NCBI RefSeq assembly: GCF_900129855.1
Contig: NZ_LT670819.1
Coordinates: 9,052,001-9,116,000 of the forward strand
Reading direction: 5' to 3'
DNA from: Streptomyces sp. 3214.6
GTDB lineage: Bacteria; Actinomycetota; Actinomycetes; Streptomycetales; Streptomycetaceae
DNA length: 64,000 bases
Part shown: one piece after another, positions 1 through 8,527 of the stretch
Layout: each line of letters starts with the position of its first letter
How positions within the stretch are numbered: position 1 is the first letter of the stretch
The notes under the pieces: generated by a model
Told to the model about the DNA's origin: nothing
Databases searched by the model: none
Seen by the model: the letters and a program-made list of their open reading frames with translations, nothing else
Program-made: the position numbers and the translations under genes

Positions 1-35
1 CCAAGGGCTCCAAGAACACGGCCGCTGGTCAGTGA
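1..35 (+). CDS. 3' end of an upstream gene (partial)
   Basis: An open frame from base 3 runs lysine- and alanine-rich codons to a TGA at 33-35, four bases before the next start. Only about ten residues are visible, so no function can be given. Confidence 0.4.
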   Translation, partial: KGSKNTAAGQ

Positions 36-38
36 GCC

Positions 39-716
39 ATGGCCTACACCGGAGCAGTGCCCGACACGCGCGCCCACCGCCACGACTGGATGGAGGCGAT
101 GGCCTGCCGCAACGAGAAGCCCGAGACGTTCTCCGAGACCAAGCATGAGCACGAGGCACGCATCATCTGCGTCGTGCGCTGCCCTGTCCGCACCCAATGC
201 CTCGCCCACGTCCAAGGCCTGGAGCGAGGCGTCTCGAAGGATCGCAGGGATGGTGTCGTCGCCGGGCTCACCGCGCACGAGCGGTGGCGCATGGACGCTA
301 CCGCGCCGGGCCACAGCACCCATCCGGCACTCGTCTTCACCGACGTACCGCCGAAGTGCGGCACGCAGAACGCGCTCCTGCGCCACCTGTGGCACGGCGA
401 CCGCGTCGACCCCGACTGCTGGAGCGCCGAAGTCCGCCGCGACCGCCTCAACCGTGCGACCACGGAAACCGGGCCAGCCGAGCCACAGCCTGAGATCGCT
501 CCCGCACCCGAGCCGCCCGCAGATACGACCAAGAACCAGCGGGCCAAGCAGCCGCCGGCGAAGGGGGACACGCCGCACGAGCGGCGGGTCTACCGGCTGT
601 GGGCGGCAGGGTTCAGCGATCTGCAGATCGCGCGCCGTATGGCCGTCAGCGTCCCCCAGGTCCAGCGCGTCCGCGAGCGGCTCGGTCTCCTGCCGAACCT
701 GCACGCGGCCTCGTGA
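39..716 (+). CDS. WhiB-like regulator with C-terminal HTH extension
   Basis: This 225-residue protein has a WhiB-type N-terminal half. Four cysteines (C23, C44, C48, C54) would bind a 4Fe-4S cluster, followed by a D-G-V-V-A-G-L turn resembling the family's GVWGG-type turn and an A-x-E-R-W segment. WhiB-like proteins work with sigma factor region 4 and control development, redox responses and, in phages, host genes. Odd features: the central pair is C-x3-C instead of the usual C-x2-C. Most family members are 80-130 residues, whereas this one has a proline-rich linker and a helix-turn-helix-like tail at about 180-217. No strong ribosome site precedes the ATG at 39. Confidence 0.8.
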   Translation: MAYTGAVPDTRAHRHDWMEAMACRNEKPETFSETKHEHEARIICVVRCPVRTQCLAHVQGLERGVSKDRRDGVVAGLTAHERWRMDATAPGHSTHPALVFTDVPPKCGTQNALLRHLWHGDRVDPDCWSAEVRRDRLNRATTETGPAEPQPEIAPAPEPPADTTKNQRAKQPPAKGDTPHERRVYRLWAAGFSDLQIARRMAVSVPQVQRVRERLGLLPNLHAAS

Positions 717-907
717 CGTGGGTCTGCCCGCGCGGCGGCTGCGACGCCTACGGCTACTGCCCGTGCGCTGAAGAGCCCCCGGACGAAGCCGACCTGGAGC
801 AGGCGGCGGTCATCGCCCAAGGCCAAGCGATCAAGGTCGGCGGTCGCGTCCGCTCGATCGACACCCTCCCGCCCCTCGACACCTACGAACCCCCGGAAGC
901 GACCTGA
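713..907 (+). CDS. Small cysteine-rich protein
   Basis: 64 residues from a GTG that overlaps the WhiB-like stop (GTGA coupling). Four cysteines lie in the first 20 residues (CPxxxC, then CPC), suggesting a small metal-binding knuckle, and the acidic tail has no recognisable fold. The next gene starts at its stop codon. Function unknown. Confidence 0.6.
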   Translation: MTWVCPRGGCDAYGYCPCAEEPPDEADLEQAAVIAQGQAIKVGGRVRSIDTLPPLDTYEPPEAT

Positions 908-1152
908 TGTCCACGCTGATGATGGCGGCCTTCGCCGTCGGAACGCCCGCTCTGATCGGCCTCGCCTTCGGGCTGCCTGACGCCTGGTTCTGCGGCCTGC
1001 TGGCCCTCGCCTGCGTGCTCGGTGGTGCCGACGCCGCATACCGGGAGCAGACCAACTACGCCCTCGGCCTGCTGATCTGCGCGGCGATGTTCTCCGGCGG
1101 AGCCCTGCACGCGCTCATCGCTGCCGGCCGCGACCAGCGGAGGCAGCGATGA
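907..1152 (+). CDS. Small membrane protein, two to three helices
   Basis: 81 residues, starting in a TGATG overlap with the previous stop. Hydrophobic segments lie at about 3-22, 26-43 and 52-70, followed by a basic tail ending R-R-Q-R, so it is probably an inner-membrane peptide with a cytoplasmic basic end. It is first of three consecutive tiny membrane genes that lead into a membrane glycosyltransferase, which suggests related work at the envelope. No family recognised. Confidence 0.6.
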   Translation: MSTLMMAAFAVGTPALIGLAFGLPDAWFCGLLALACVLGGADAAYREQTNYALGLLICAAMFSGGALHALIAAGRDQRRQR

Positions 1153-1391
1153 CACCCACCCAGGTGTACGTCGTCGGCGCGATCGGAGGCCTGTCCATGG
1201 CCTTCGGCCTCATCGTCTTCGTCGGCCTGGCCCTCGCCGTCCACGCCGCCGTCACCCGCCTCACCGAGATCCACGACGCCCGGCGGGAGCGCCGCCGCGC
1301 AGCCCGGGCGGCCCGCGCGGCGGCCGCCGCCGACCTCTCCACCTGCCGAGCCATCGAAGCACTCGGCACCCCCGACCACACCACGGAGTAA
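1149..1391 (+). CDS. Small single-span membrane protein with basic coil
   Basis: 80 residues, with its start overlapping the previous stop (ATGA). One membrane helix at about 8-32 is followed by an arginine- and alanine-rich helix at about 43-62. The layout resembles small phage or plasmid membrane anchors, but no family is recognised. Confidence 0.6.
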   Translation: MTPTQVYVVGAIGGLSMAFGLIVFVGLALAVHAAVTRLTEIHDARRERRRAARAARAAAAADLSTCRAIEALGTPDHTTE

Positions 1392-1394
1392 CCC

Positions 1395-1562
1395 ATGTCC
1401 GACCAGCTCGCCCGCACCGGCACCGCAGCCGGAGCCCTCGTCATCGGCACCACCGTCATCACCGGCTGGTGGCTGCTCGCCGCCGCCCTCACCGTCGTCG
1501 CCGTCGGCGCGATCTGCATACGCGTCGGCTTCCGCCCGGGCCGCAAGGCAGGCCAGCGATGA
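1395..1562 (+). CDS. 55-residue membrane peptide
   Basis: A short frame from ATG 1395 to TGA 1560-1562, filling the gap between two coupled genes. It encodes a hydrophobic stretch of roughly residues 11-44 (one long or two short helices with a W-W pair) and a basic tail. Its stop overlaps the ATG of the glycosyltransferase (ATGA), which supports translation and coupling. Confidence 0.6.
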   Translation: MSDQLARTGTAAGALVIGTTVITGWWLLAAALTVVAVGAICIRVGFRPGRKAGQR

Positions 1563-3049
1563 ACAGACCCCTCACCGCCCACCGACACCGATCGGGCATC
1601 CTCCTCACCGGCGCGATCTGCCTGACACTGGCCGCAGCCTGGGCCGTCCACCACGGCGTCGAGGCCGCAGGCGACGCCACCGGCTCCCGCCTCGCCGCCG
1701 TGTGGGCGTCCACGTTCGTCCTGCTGCTCGCACAAACCCTCATGTACCACTGCGAGCGCCCCCACCGGCCCACCCCCCGCGCCCGCCGCCAACTGGACGC
1801 ACTGCACGTCGCCGTGCTCCTGCCCGTCTACAACGAAGACGCTGGCTATCTGCGGCTCGGCCTGGAATCCCTCCTCGCGCAGACCCGGCGCCCCAACACG
1901 GTCCACGTCGTCGACGACGGATCCACCAGCGGCGACTACACCACCGTGCGCACCTGGTGGACGCAGGCCGCGAAGATCGCCGGGATCACCACCAGCTGGC
2001 AGCGCACCCCCAACCAGGGCAAGCGGCACGCACAGGCCGCCGCCGTCGCCGCCAGCCCCGACGCAGACATCTACGTCACCGTCGACTCGGACTCCTGCCT
2101 CGCACCGAACGCGCTCGAGGAACTCCTCCTGCCGTTCACCCGCCGCACCGTGCAGTCCGTCGCCGGGATCGTCCTCGCCACCAACCACCGGGCAAACCTC
2201 CTCACCCGCATCACCGACCTGTGGTTCGTCACCGGCCAGCTCACCGACCGGTCCGCCCTGTCCTCCATGGGCAGCGTCCTCGTCAACTCCGGTCCTCTGG
2301 CTGCCTACAGGGCCGCAGTCGTACGCGACAACCTCGACAGCTACCTCGGCGAGACGTTCCTCGGCCGGCCCGTGATGTTCTCCGACGACTCGCTGCTCAC
2401 CCTGTACGCGCTGCTGCGCGGCCGGGCGGTGCAGCAGCCGACCGCGGTGGTGTTCACCGCGCTCCCGGAGCGGACCTCGCACTTCCTGCGCATGTACATG
2501 CGGTGGATGCGCGGCTCCACCATCCGCTCCGTGTGGCGCTTCCGCTACCTGCCCCTGTCCGGCTGGGCGTACTGGGCGCACCTGCTGCGCTGGTTCCAGG
2601 TCGCCCTGTCCACGGCCGTCCTCGGCTGGCTGGTCGTCGTCGAGCCGCTGGTCTACGGCCGCACCCCGCCGGCCTCGTTCCTCGTCGTGCCGTTCCTGAT
2701 CGGCTGGGCGCAGGCCCTGCGGTTCCTGTCCATCGCCCGCAGCGACGACACCTTCCGAGCCCGCGTGTCTACCTGGCTGCTGATGCCGCTCGCCGTAGTC
2801 GGCTCCTGGACGGTGCTCCGCGCGATGCGCTGGTACGGCATGGCCACCTGCGCCCGCACCGGTTGGGGCACCCGCCAAAACGGCGCCGAAGTCGCCCTCG
2901 CCTCCCCGGCCGCCGTCGCGCTGCCGGACGACGACACCGAGCAGATCCCCCTGGTGAAGCTGCTCGACCCCGAGACCGAGACCACTCTCACCCTGCCCAT
3001 CCCGCGCCAGCGCACCGCTGCGCCCCAACCCCAAGGAACCTCGCGATGA
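1559..3049 (+). CDS. Membrane processive-type family 2 glycosyltransferase
   Basis: A 496-residue glycosyltransferase of the hyaluronan/chitin/cellulose synthase-like group. It should join a nucleotide sugar to a glycan or lipid acceptor at the cytoplasmic face of the membrane. Seen: two N-terminal helices (about 12-30 and 44-63); GT-A domain with VVDDGS (D119, D120); metal-binding D-S-D at 176-178; acidic F-S-D-D at 275-277; and M-Y-M-R-W at 312-316 in the place of the QxxRW motif, with the first Gln replaced. Three to four C-terminal helices follow. It is translationally coupled to small membrane genes upstream and to 3046 downstream. Substrate unknown; modification of the host surface to block superinfection is a reasonable inference. 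Confidence 0.85.
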   Translation: MNRPLTAHRHRSGILLTGAICLTLAAAWAVHHGVEAAGDATGSRLAAVWASTFVLLLAQTLMYHCERPHRPTPRARRQLDALHVAVLLPVYNEDAGYLRLGLESLLAQTRRPNTVHVVDDGSTSGDYTTVRTWWTQAAKIAGITTSWQRTPNQGKRHAQAAAVAASPDADIYVTVDSDSCLAPNALEELLLPFTRRTVQSVAGIVLATNHRANLLTRITDLWFVTGQLTDRSALSSMGSVLVNSGPLAAYRAAVVRDNLDSYLGETFLGRPVMFSDDSLLTLYALLRGRAVQQPTAVVFTALPERTSHFLRMYMRWMRGSTIRSVWRFRYLPLSGWAYWAHLLRWFQVALSTAVLGWLVVVEPLVYGRTPPASFLVVPFLIGWAQALRFLSIARSDDTFRARVSTWLLMPLAVVGSWTVLRAMRWYGMATCARTGWGTRQNGAEVALASPAAVALPDDDTEQIPLVKLLDPETETTLTLPIPRQRTAAPQPQGTSR

Positions 3050-3693
3050 TCGAGAACACGTCCGAGAGCATGAAGGATCCTGGGAACGCTCTGCTGTTTC
3101 TCGCTGTGTCCCTGGGACCCGGCGGTACGGATCGGGCCATCGCCGAGCAGGAACGCTCCGGGCAGGCACAGCTCGTCAACTCAGACCGCCTGCCCAGCGA
3201 CATGAACGGCGCCAGCGACGCCGACTTCGAAGCCGTCGGCATCACCTTCGGCGAACCCGACCCGGCCGACCCACTGTTCCGCCCCGCCACGCTGCCCGAA
3301 GGCTGGAAACGTCAGAGGTCCGACCACGACATGTGGTCGTACGTCGCCGATGAACTGGGGCGCCGACGCGTCGCCGTCTTCTACAAGGCCGCCTTCTACG
3401 ACCGCCGCGCTTTCATGCGCCTCGTCACCGTCGAGGCCTACGTGTCCGAGTGTCGGTACGAGGACCGCGAAGTCGTCACCGATGGCACATGGGCCACCCC
3501 CGCCGCGGTTGTCGAGGCGGCCCGTCGGCTCGCTCAGGCAGCGCAGGCGAGCGTCGACCAGTGGACGCAGATCGGCGAGCGCCGCGGCTCCGAATGGGCC
3601 GAGAAGAGCGCCAAGTACGTCGCCGAGTACACGGCCGAGCGCGACAGCTTCGAGGCCATCGCCTCCCGCTTCGAGAAGGCGGCCGAGGCATGA
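3046..3693 (+). CDS. Hypothetical protein, phage accessory
   Basis: 215 residues, ATG overlapping the glycosyltransferase stop. The N-terminal half carries a low-complexity acidic stretch. The C-terminal half (about 150-215) is helical with regularly spaced Ala, Glu and Arg, consistent with a coiled coil. The middle W-K-R-Q-R-S and V-D-E-L-G-R-R-R-V-A-V-F-Y region looks like a small alpha/beta domain. Nothing identifies a function. Confidence 0.65.
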   Translation: MIENTSESMKDPGNALLFLAVSLGPGGTDRAIAEQERSGQAQLVNSDRLPSDMNGASDADFEAVGITFGEPDPADPLFRPATLPEGWKRQRSDHDMWSYVADELGRRRVAVFYKAAFYDRRAFMRLVTVEAYVSECRYEDREVVTDGTWATPAAVVEAARRLAQAAQASVDQWTQIGERRGSEWAEKSAKYVAEYTAERDSFEAIASRFEKAAEA

Positions 3694-5183
3694 CCCATCC
3701 CCCCTTCCCGAGGGCCTTCGTCGTCCAGCGCGACGAGGACGTGAGCGGCATCTCCGGCGAAGGCGTCGTCGCCGAAGGCGTCCAGTTCTCCGACGGCTGG
3801 GTGGCCACCCACTGGCTCGACCAGCCGCCCATGCACGAGCCGAAGACCGACGTCTGGCACAACAAGGGTGCCCAGCCGTTCGAACGCGTCCACGGGCACG
3901 GCGGTCGCACGCGCATCCTGTGGGCCGACGAGGTGGCCGCCGCCCGGTGCGAGCTCGTAGACACCGTCATCGGGGCGTTCGACGTCCCCGCGTCCATCCT
4001 CGGTGCCGAGGGAGAACGGGCGTACCTGCACCGGCAGATCGAACGGGCACTGCGCGATGCCGCACTTCAGGTACACACGGAGTACAAGCCGCTGATGGGT
4101 CTCGGAAGCGTCCCCCGGGCGACCGAGATCAAGGGACACCTGCCCGAACTCGCCGACGCCGTCATGCCGGTCGTCGAGCAACTGCTGAAGCAGCGCGACC
4201 GCTGGCGGGACGCCGTCGGCCGGGCCTTCGCGCTCGCCTACCGCTGGCAGGGCGCCCACGGCTCCGCGAACTTCCTCGTCCGGACCGCCGGCGTCGAACT
4301 CCGCGAGGTCCTGGACGACTCAGCCACGTGTGACGCCTATCTGGAGCCCACATCCGGCGGCATCGTCGCCGGGGGCCCATGCATCAAGCGCGGACTCCAC
4401 GACGAACACGAAACGGCTGACGGCACAGAGTTCAGCCCGATCGGAGCCGCCCACCCGCCGACGGAGCCTGTCATCCCATGGACCGGGCCGGAACCAGTGT
4501 GGGCGGACGAACTCCGCGGCCGCCTGGCGAAGGAGGGGGCCGCCGCCGCTGCCGAGTGCTCCGCGCAGTACCTCAACGGCGTGGAGACGCGACTGTGCAT
4601 CCGGGCAGCGCAGCACCGCGGCGACCACATCGACGAGCACGGCTTCCACTGGTCCGACACCGTGGCCATGTACCGGGTCGTCGACGGAGAGGCCCAGGAC
4701 GGTCGGGCCGCGAGCAGCTGCTCGAACCCGGGAGAGGGAGGCTGTCCCGAGGGCAGTGAACCGTCCCTGGCCATCGACTTCAGCGAACTCACCGCCGCCC
4801 TGCGGGTGCTGGGCATCGACATGAGCGACGGGCCGGCGGATGTGCACGGCTGGCTGATGGCGGCGTGCCGCGAGCTGGAGAAGACGGTGGCCGCGATCGA
4901 AGGTGTGCGATCCGTCGTAGCCGATGCCCGGAAGTGGGCCCTGCCTGGCAGCCAGCTCGCTTCGTTCGTCTTTCGGATCCAGGAAGCGCTCGGCACCGAC
5001 GAGGCTGTCCGGTTCTGCCCGTACTGCACCGGCGCGCCCATGTTCCCCAGCAGCGACCTTCCCGGGCACATCCGCCAGGAGCACACCCGCGTCCAGGCGG
5101 TGCTCGCCAGCGGCGGAAGCCTCGACGAGCAGCTGGCCGAGCCAGAGACGCGCTGCCGCCTCCCGCACGAGATGGAGGCCTGA
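3690..5183 (+). CDS. Large hypothetical protein with C-terminal C2H2-like finger
   Basis: 497 residues, start overlapping the previous stop. The first 200 residues look like a globular alpha/beta domain with many acidic residues. Later parts contain isolated Cys pairs, and near the C-terminus F-C-P-Y-C is followed by H-x4-H about 14 residues on, the spacing of a C2H2 zinc finger. It may be several small domains fused in one chain. No enzyme motif is recognised. Confidence 0.65.
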   Translation: MTHPPFPRAFVVQRDEDVSGISGEGVVAEGVQFSDGWVATHWLDQPPMHEPKTDVWHNKGAQPFERVHGHGGRTRILWADEVAAARCELVDTVIGAFDVPASILGAEGERAYLHRQIERALRDAALQVHTEYKPLMGLGSVPRATEIKGHLPELADAVMPVVEQLLKQRDRWRDAVGRAFALAYRWQGAHGSANFLVRTAGVELREVLDDSATCDAYLEPTSGGIVAGGPCIKRGLHDEHETADGTEFSPIGAAHPPTEPVIPWTGPEPVWADELRGRLAKEGAAAAAECSAQYLNGVETRLCIRAAQHRGDHIDEHGFHWSDTVAMYRVVDGEAQDGRAASSCSNPGEGGCPEGSEPSLAIDFSELTAALRVLGIDMSDGPADVHGWLMAACRELEKTVAAIEGVRSVVADARKWALPGSQLASFVFRIQEALGTDEAVRFCPYCTGAPMFPSSDLPGHIRQEHTRVQAVLASGGSLDEQLAEPETRCRLPHEMEA

Positions 5184-5185
5184 CC

Positions 5186-5602
5186 GTGCGCGAGGGACTC
5201 CAGCCCGACGCGACCAACGAGCAGCTGCGGAACCAGATGCAGTGGTTCCGCAGCGAACTCGCCGGTGCCCGCTCGACCCTCCAGCACATGAGCCGGGCCA
5301 TGAGCTGGCTCGGCGGTCATGACCGGCTCGGCCTCGATCACCTCGAAGAGGCGATGCGCGAGGCCCGGGCCCGGGAGCGTGCCGTTGACCAGGCCCGGCA
5401 GTGGGCCGCGCGCGCTCGCGAAGCCGAACGCCTCCTGGAGCAGCTACGCGAAGCCGTCCCCCGGGACTGGCCCGCATGCGAGCCCGCTGTGCCCGACCGG
5501 GTGACGGCGGCGGCCGTTCACCAGGTCCTCTGGCCGCACGCCGCGCTGTGGGATGCCGTCAAGGCAGCTGCCGAGGCCCGCCAGTCCGACGGGAGGCCCT
5601 GA
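5186..5602 (+). CDS. Coiled-coil hypothetical protein
   Basis: 138 residues from GTG 5186, three bases after the previous stop. Residues 10-100 are almost wholly helical with heptad-like Leu and Ala and many Arg and Glu, so it probably forms a coiled coil. Genes of this layout are common in Streptomyces phage arms, but the role is unknown. Confidence 0.6.
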   Translation: MREGLQPDATNEQLRNQMQWFRSELAGARSTLQHMSRAMSWLGGHDRLGLDHLEEAMREARARERAVDQARQWAARAREAERLLEQLREAVPRDWPACEPAVPDRVTAAAVHQVLWPHAALWDAVKAAAEARQSDGRP

Positions 5603-5604
5603 GC

Positions 5605-5871
5605 ATGCCGCGCCGTATCAAGGCCGCCAGCGTCGAGCGGCTCCTCATCGACCAGGGCCACCCGTTCAGCGAGTTCGAGGCGGGCGAGTGGGACCCCGGC
5701 TTCCGCGTCGCCCAGGCCGGGCCCCGGCACGTCCACGTCTTCTACGACGGCCCCGGCGAGGCCGACCAGCTCGAGGCCCTCACGGCCGAGTTGCGCGCCG
5801 CTGGCTACCACGTCGTGCCCACGCAACAGGACCGCGGAGGCCGGCGACGCCTGGAGGTGACCCGGTCGTGA
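5605..5871 (+). CDS. Small alpha/beta hypothetical protein
   Basis: 88 residues, ATG three bases after the previous stop and a GAGG-type ribosome site. The pattern (V-E-R-L-L-x-D-Q-G near the start, then beta strands V-H-V-F-Y and a helix E-A-L-T-A-E-L-R-A-A-G-Y) suggests a compact ferredoxin-like fold. Function unknown. Confidence 0.6.
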   Translation: MPRRIKAASVERLLIDQGHPFSEFEAGEWDPGFRVAQAGPRHVHVFYDGPGEADQLEALTAELRAAGYHVVPTQQDRGGRRRLEVTRS

Positions 5872-6128
5872 GGTTCATCGTCGTCACCTTCGAGCCCGTG
5901 CAGCAGATCGCCGCCGAGCCCGGAACCCTCGACCAGCTCACCGCCAGCCTGCGAGCGCAGCTCAGCGGCCGCCTGGAGGTGCCGGTCAGCACGGGCCAGA
6001 TCGGCAGCATCTTCGACGTCCCGCTGGTCCGTGACGCGAGTCTGCCGCCCGGCTTCGTACACCTGCGGCCGCACCCGACCCGGCCGCACCCCGACGAGCA
6101 GATGGAAGAGGTGAGCGGCCGTGGGTAA
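5868..6128 (+). CDS. Hypothetical protein
   Basis: 86 residues, GTG start in a GTGA overlap with the upstream stop. Begins with a beta strand (F-I-V-V-T-F) and a helix and ends in a proline- and histidine-rich tail. The next gene's start lies inside its last codons. No family recognised. Confidence 0.55.
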   Translation: MRFIVVTFEPVQQIAAEPGTLDQLTASLRAQLSGRLEVPVSTGQIGSIFDVPLVRDASLPPGFVHLRPHPTRPHPDEQMEEVSGRG

Positions 6129-6438
6129 GCGTCTCGTCATCGACTGCCACGAGCTGTGGGACAAGGTGATCGGCCAGCCGGACGGCCTGCATGCCGTACA
6201 GGGCTGGCTACGCCTGAACGGCATCGACCCAAGGGACGTCCCGCTGGACTCGGAGATGGTCATCGAGGACTCGGCATTCGGCATGGTCATCCGGTACACC
6301 GCCTACTTGTACGACGAGCAGGGGCGGAAGTACGTCGACCCCGACGCGCCAGAGTTCGCCGCCTCCCAGGACCGCACGGCAGTCCTCAAGGTGGCCCCCG
6401 CTCCCGAGTGGCTGAGCACGACGGGCGGTGACCGGTGA
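6121..6438 (+). CDS. Hypothetical protein
   Basis: 105 residues from GTG 6121, overlapping its neighbours by a few bases at both ends. Mixed alpha/beta composition, no cysteine cluster and no catalytic motif. The tight overlaps place it in one coupled transcript with 5186-9903. Confidence 0.6.
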   Translation: MGKRLVIDCHELWDKVIGQPDGLHAVQGWLRLNGIDPRDVPLDSEMVIEDSAFGMVIRYTAYLYDEQGRKYVDPDAPEFAASQDRTAVLKVAPAPEWLSTTGGDR

Positions 6439-6803
6439 GCACCCCCACTGAAGAACTCCGTACGGCGGCCGCCCGGCTCCGCGACAACCGAAACTGTGAG
6501 GGCTTCCTCGTCGACTGCAACAGCCGTGAGCTGCTGGAGATGATCCGAGTGCTGCTGCGCGCCCGGGAGCCCCTCATCCGCTGGCTCGAGGACGCCGCGA
6601 CGCTCCATCTGCCCGACAACGACTGCGGCTACTGCGACGGACAGCGCAACCCGCTGAAGCTGCCGTGTCCGGCGCTGGCGGTGGCCAGCGCCATCAACGG
6701 CGCCACCGTCCCGAGCCCGGGCGGGGACGGCCGCATCGACGACCGGCACAGCGGGAGCTTCCTGTACGAGCAGCTGAAGCGCGCGGCAGGTGAGACCAGG
6801 TGA
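6435..6803 (+). CDS. Hypothetical protein with CGYC knuckle
   Basis: 122 residues. Helical first half, then C-G-Y-C at about 64-67 and a later C-P pair that could complete a zinc knuckle. Coupled on both sides by GTGA overlaps. Confidence 0.6.
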   Translation: MSTPTEELRTAAARLRDNRNCEGFLVDCNSRELLEMIRVLLRAREPLIRWLEDAATLHLPDNDCGYCDGQRNPLKLPCPALAVASAINGATVPSPGGDGRIDDRHSGSFLYEQLKRAAGETR

Positions 6804-7000
6804 CCGCCCTCGCACCCGAGCCAGTTGCCCTTCGCGACTCGGGTGACGACTCCTTCACCCACGTCGTCTGCTGCAACCCGAACCTCGCTCTGTGCGGCTC
6901 CGACGTCACCGACGTGGACTGGGTCGGAGACGACGTCGAGGCGACCTGCGTCGTCTGCGCCGAGCTCGAAGCACTCGCCTGCACGAGGTGCGGCGAGTGA
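6800..7000 (+). CDS. Small cysteine-rich zinc-finger-like protein
   Basis: 66 residues with a C-C pair, an isolated Cys, then CVVC and CTRC, matching a four-cysteine zinc ribbon. Short proteins of this kind recur through this arm. Role unknown. Confidence 0.6.
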   Translation: MTALAPEPVALRDSGDDSFTHVVCCNPNLALCGSDVTDVDWVGDDVEATCVVCAELEALACTRCGE

Positions 7001-7023
7001 CGAACCCGAACGAAGGACCCACC

Positions 7024-7596
7024 ATGCGACCCGCCTTCACCCGCGGCTTCCGCCTCCACTACGACGGCCGGATCTACGACGGCGCGGAATTCCCCTCCGG
7101 CCGCGTGTACGTCGTCGACGATCCCGAGTACGGGCTCGCCACGGCCGCGACGTCGATGGATCACCTCCTGAAGGGCTACTACGGTGCCCGCGTCGAATGG
7201 CCCGGCGACCAGCTGGTGCCCACCGCGCTGCTGCTCGACCTCGTGGACATTGCTGCCCAGGTGGCGGGTACGACCGGGCACACCTACCTGTCGACCGGCT
7301 GCCTGCACGGCGACACGCGCCTTCCCGACGGCCGCACCGGCCACGAGTACTGCCAGTCCGAGACCGGTAAAGCGGGAGCGAAGACGCCCGCGCAGTGCAA
7401 GGTGTGCGCCGCACCCTGCCTCTGCTTCTGCCACGCAGACCCCGCCGACACGTCGCCGAACGAGGGCGCGGACCGCCGTGCCGTCGCCCATGCCGTCCTC
7501 GGCCGGCTCACCACGTACCTGGGCTACGACGTCGCCGAGCGTGCCGCCGAGCAACAGGCCAACCGGGCGCTCGCTCGCGGGGAGACGCACCTGTGA
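7024..7596 (+). CDS. Hypothetical protein with cysteine/histidine cluster
   Basis: 190 residues from ATG 7024, chosen because GAAGGA lies about seven bases upstream. An in-frame GTG at 6997 overlaps the previous stop and would add nine residues. The centre has a tight C-K-V-C, C-L-C-F-C-H cluster (about 127-138), probably a metal site. The C-terminus is helical and alanine-rich. Confidence 0.65.
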   Translation: MRPAFTRGFRLHYDGRIYDGAEFPSGRVYVVDDPEYGLATAATSMDHLLKGYYGARVEWPGDQLVPTALLLDLVDIAAQVAGTTGHTYLSTGCLHGDTRLPDGRTGHEYCQSETGKAGAKTPAQCKVCAAPCLCFCHADPADTSPNEGADRRAVAHAVLGRLTTYLGYDVAERAAEQQANRALARGETHL

Positions 7597-7901
7597 GCGC
7601 ACCGCATCCCGCGGACGTGATCGCCAATCACCCGACCGTGCTGGAGGTCGCGCTCGGCTTCGCGGACGCCGACCTCCGGGACCGGCACGGCCCCGAGAAC
7701 GGCGTCGAGCCCTGGTACCTCGCCCCCGGCGGACCGACCGACCACATCTACGCCGACTGCCCCGGCCTGCGCCGCTCCCTCAACGGGTCCGAACCCCAAC
7801 AGGGCAGCGGCACCCTCTACCCCGACGCTGGCGACGTGTGCGGCTGGTGCTGCCGCGTCTGGCGAGCACGACGAAGCAAGGAGCAAACCGATGGACGCTG
7901 A
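7593..7901 (+). CDS. Hypothetical protein with C-G-W-C-C motif
   Basis: 102 residues, GTGA overlap with the previous stop. Contains Y-A-D-C and a later C-G-W-C-C, a possible zinc-binding pair of knuckles, and a basic C-terminus. Its last codons overlap the next start. Confidence 0.6.
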   Translation: MSAPHPADVIANHPTVLEVALGFADADLRDRHGPENGVEPWYLAPGGPTDHIYADCPGLRRSLNGSEPQQGSGTLYPDAGDVCGWCCRVWRARRSKEQTDGR

Positions 7902-8148
7902 CCACCGCGTCATCACGATCGACCGCCACGAGTGGGCACTGAAGAGCCCCGCCCACCACACCGAGGTCGAGAAGACCGTCGCCGTCGCCGTCGAGGCGCG
8001 CGCCACGCAGGCCGCCCACGGCAAGCGCACCGGCGACATCCACATCACCGCCTCCGACGACGAGGTCATCGTCTCCTTCGAGGCCGAGCGACCGAAGAAC
8101 CCCAAGCGCGGGAACACCGTGGCCGGACAGGAGACGACCGATGCCTGA
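7891..8148 (+). CDS. Hypothetical protein
   Basis: 85 residues. Alternating strands and one amphipathic helix, with no cysteines. Overlaps both neighbours by about ten bases, consistent with coupled translation. Confidence 0.55.
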   Translation: MDADHRVITIDRHEWALKSPAHHTEVEKTVAVAVEARATQAAHGKRTGDIHITASDDEVIVSFEAERPKNPKRGNTVAGQETTDA

Positions 8149-8524
8149 ACTGCCCTTCGACCCCACCTCGGCGATGAAGCCGTTCAACCTGAAAACGGCC
8201 ACCAGCACCATCACCGCGGCGACCATCGGCTACCTACAGATCAGCCTGCGCGAGCCAGGCACCCACCCCGACATGCAGCAGGCCGCCGCCGTAATGGAAA
8301 GCATCCGACATGCGCTCGTGGCCGGTAGCCATGCGTGCAGCGAGGTGACGCGGATACGCACCGAGCTCGCCGCTCTCCGCGATGGCCACCGGCCGCAGCC
8401 GCACGCCGACCCCACGAAGCCCGGCGCACTGTGCGCCGCCTGCTCCATCCACGGCTCGATCGTCGCGTGGCCGTGCGCCACGTGGTCGGCGGCCGAGCAG
8501 ATCCTGAACCACGGGAAGGCCTGA
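8141..8524 (+). CDS. Hypothetical protein
   Basis: 127 residues, ATG 8141. A helical middle with regularly spaced hydrophobics is followed by a short C-A-A-C pair near residue 100. Function unknown. Confidence 0.6.
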   Translation: MPELPFDPTSAMKPFNLKTATSTITAATIGYLQISLREPGTHPDMQQAAAVMESIRHALVAGSHACSEVTRIRTELAALRDGHRPQPHADPTKPGALCAACSIHGSIVAWPCATWSAAEQILNHGKA

Positions 8525-8527
8525 ACC

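Noticed and set aside
1115..3169. 684-residue leftward open frame opposite the glycosyltransferase
   Set aside because: Arg/Gly/Ala-rich shadow of the rightward gene with no domain pattern; a usual effect of GC3 bias.
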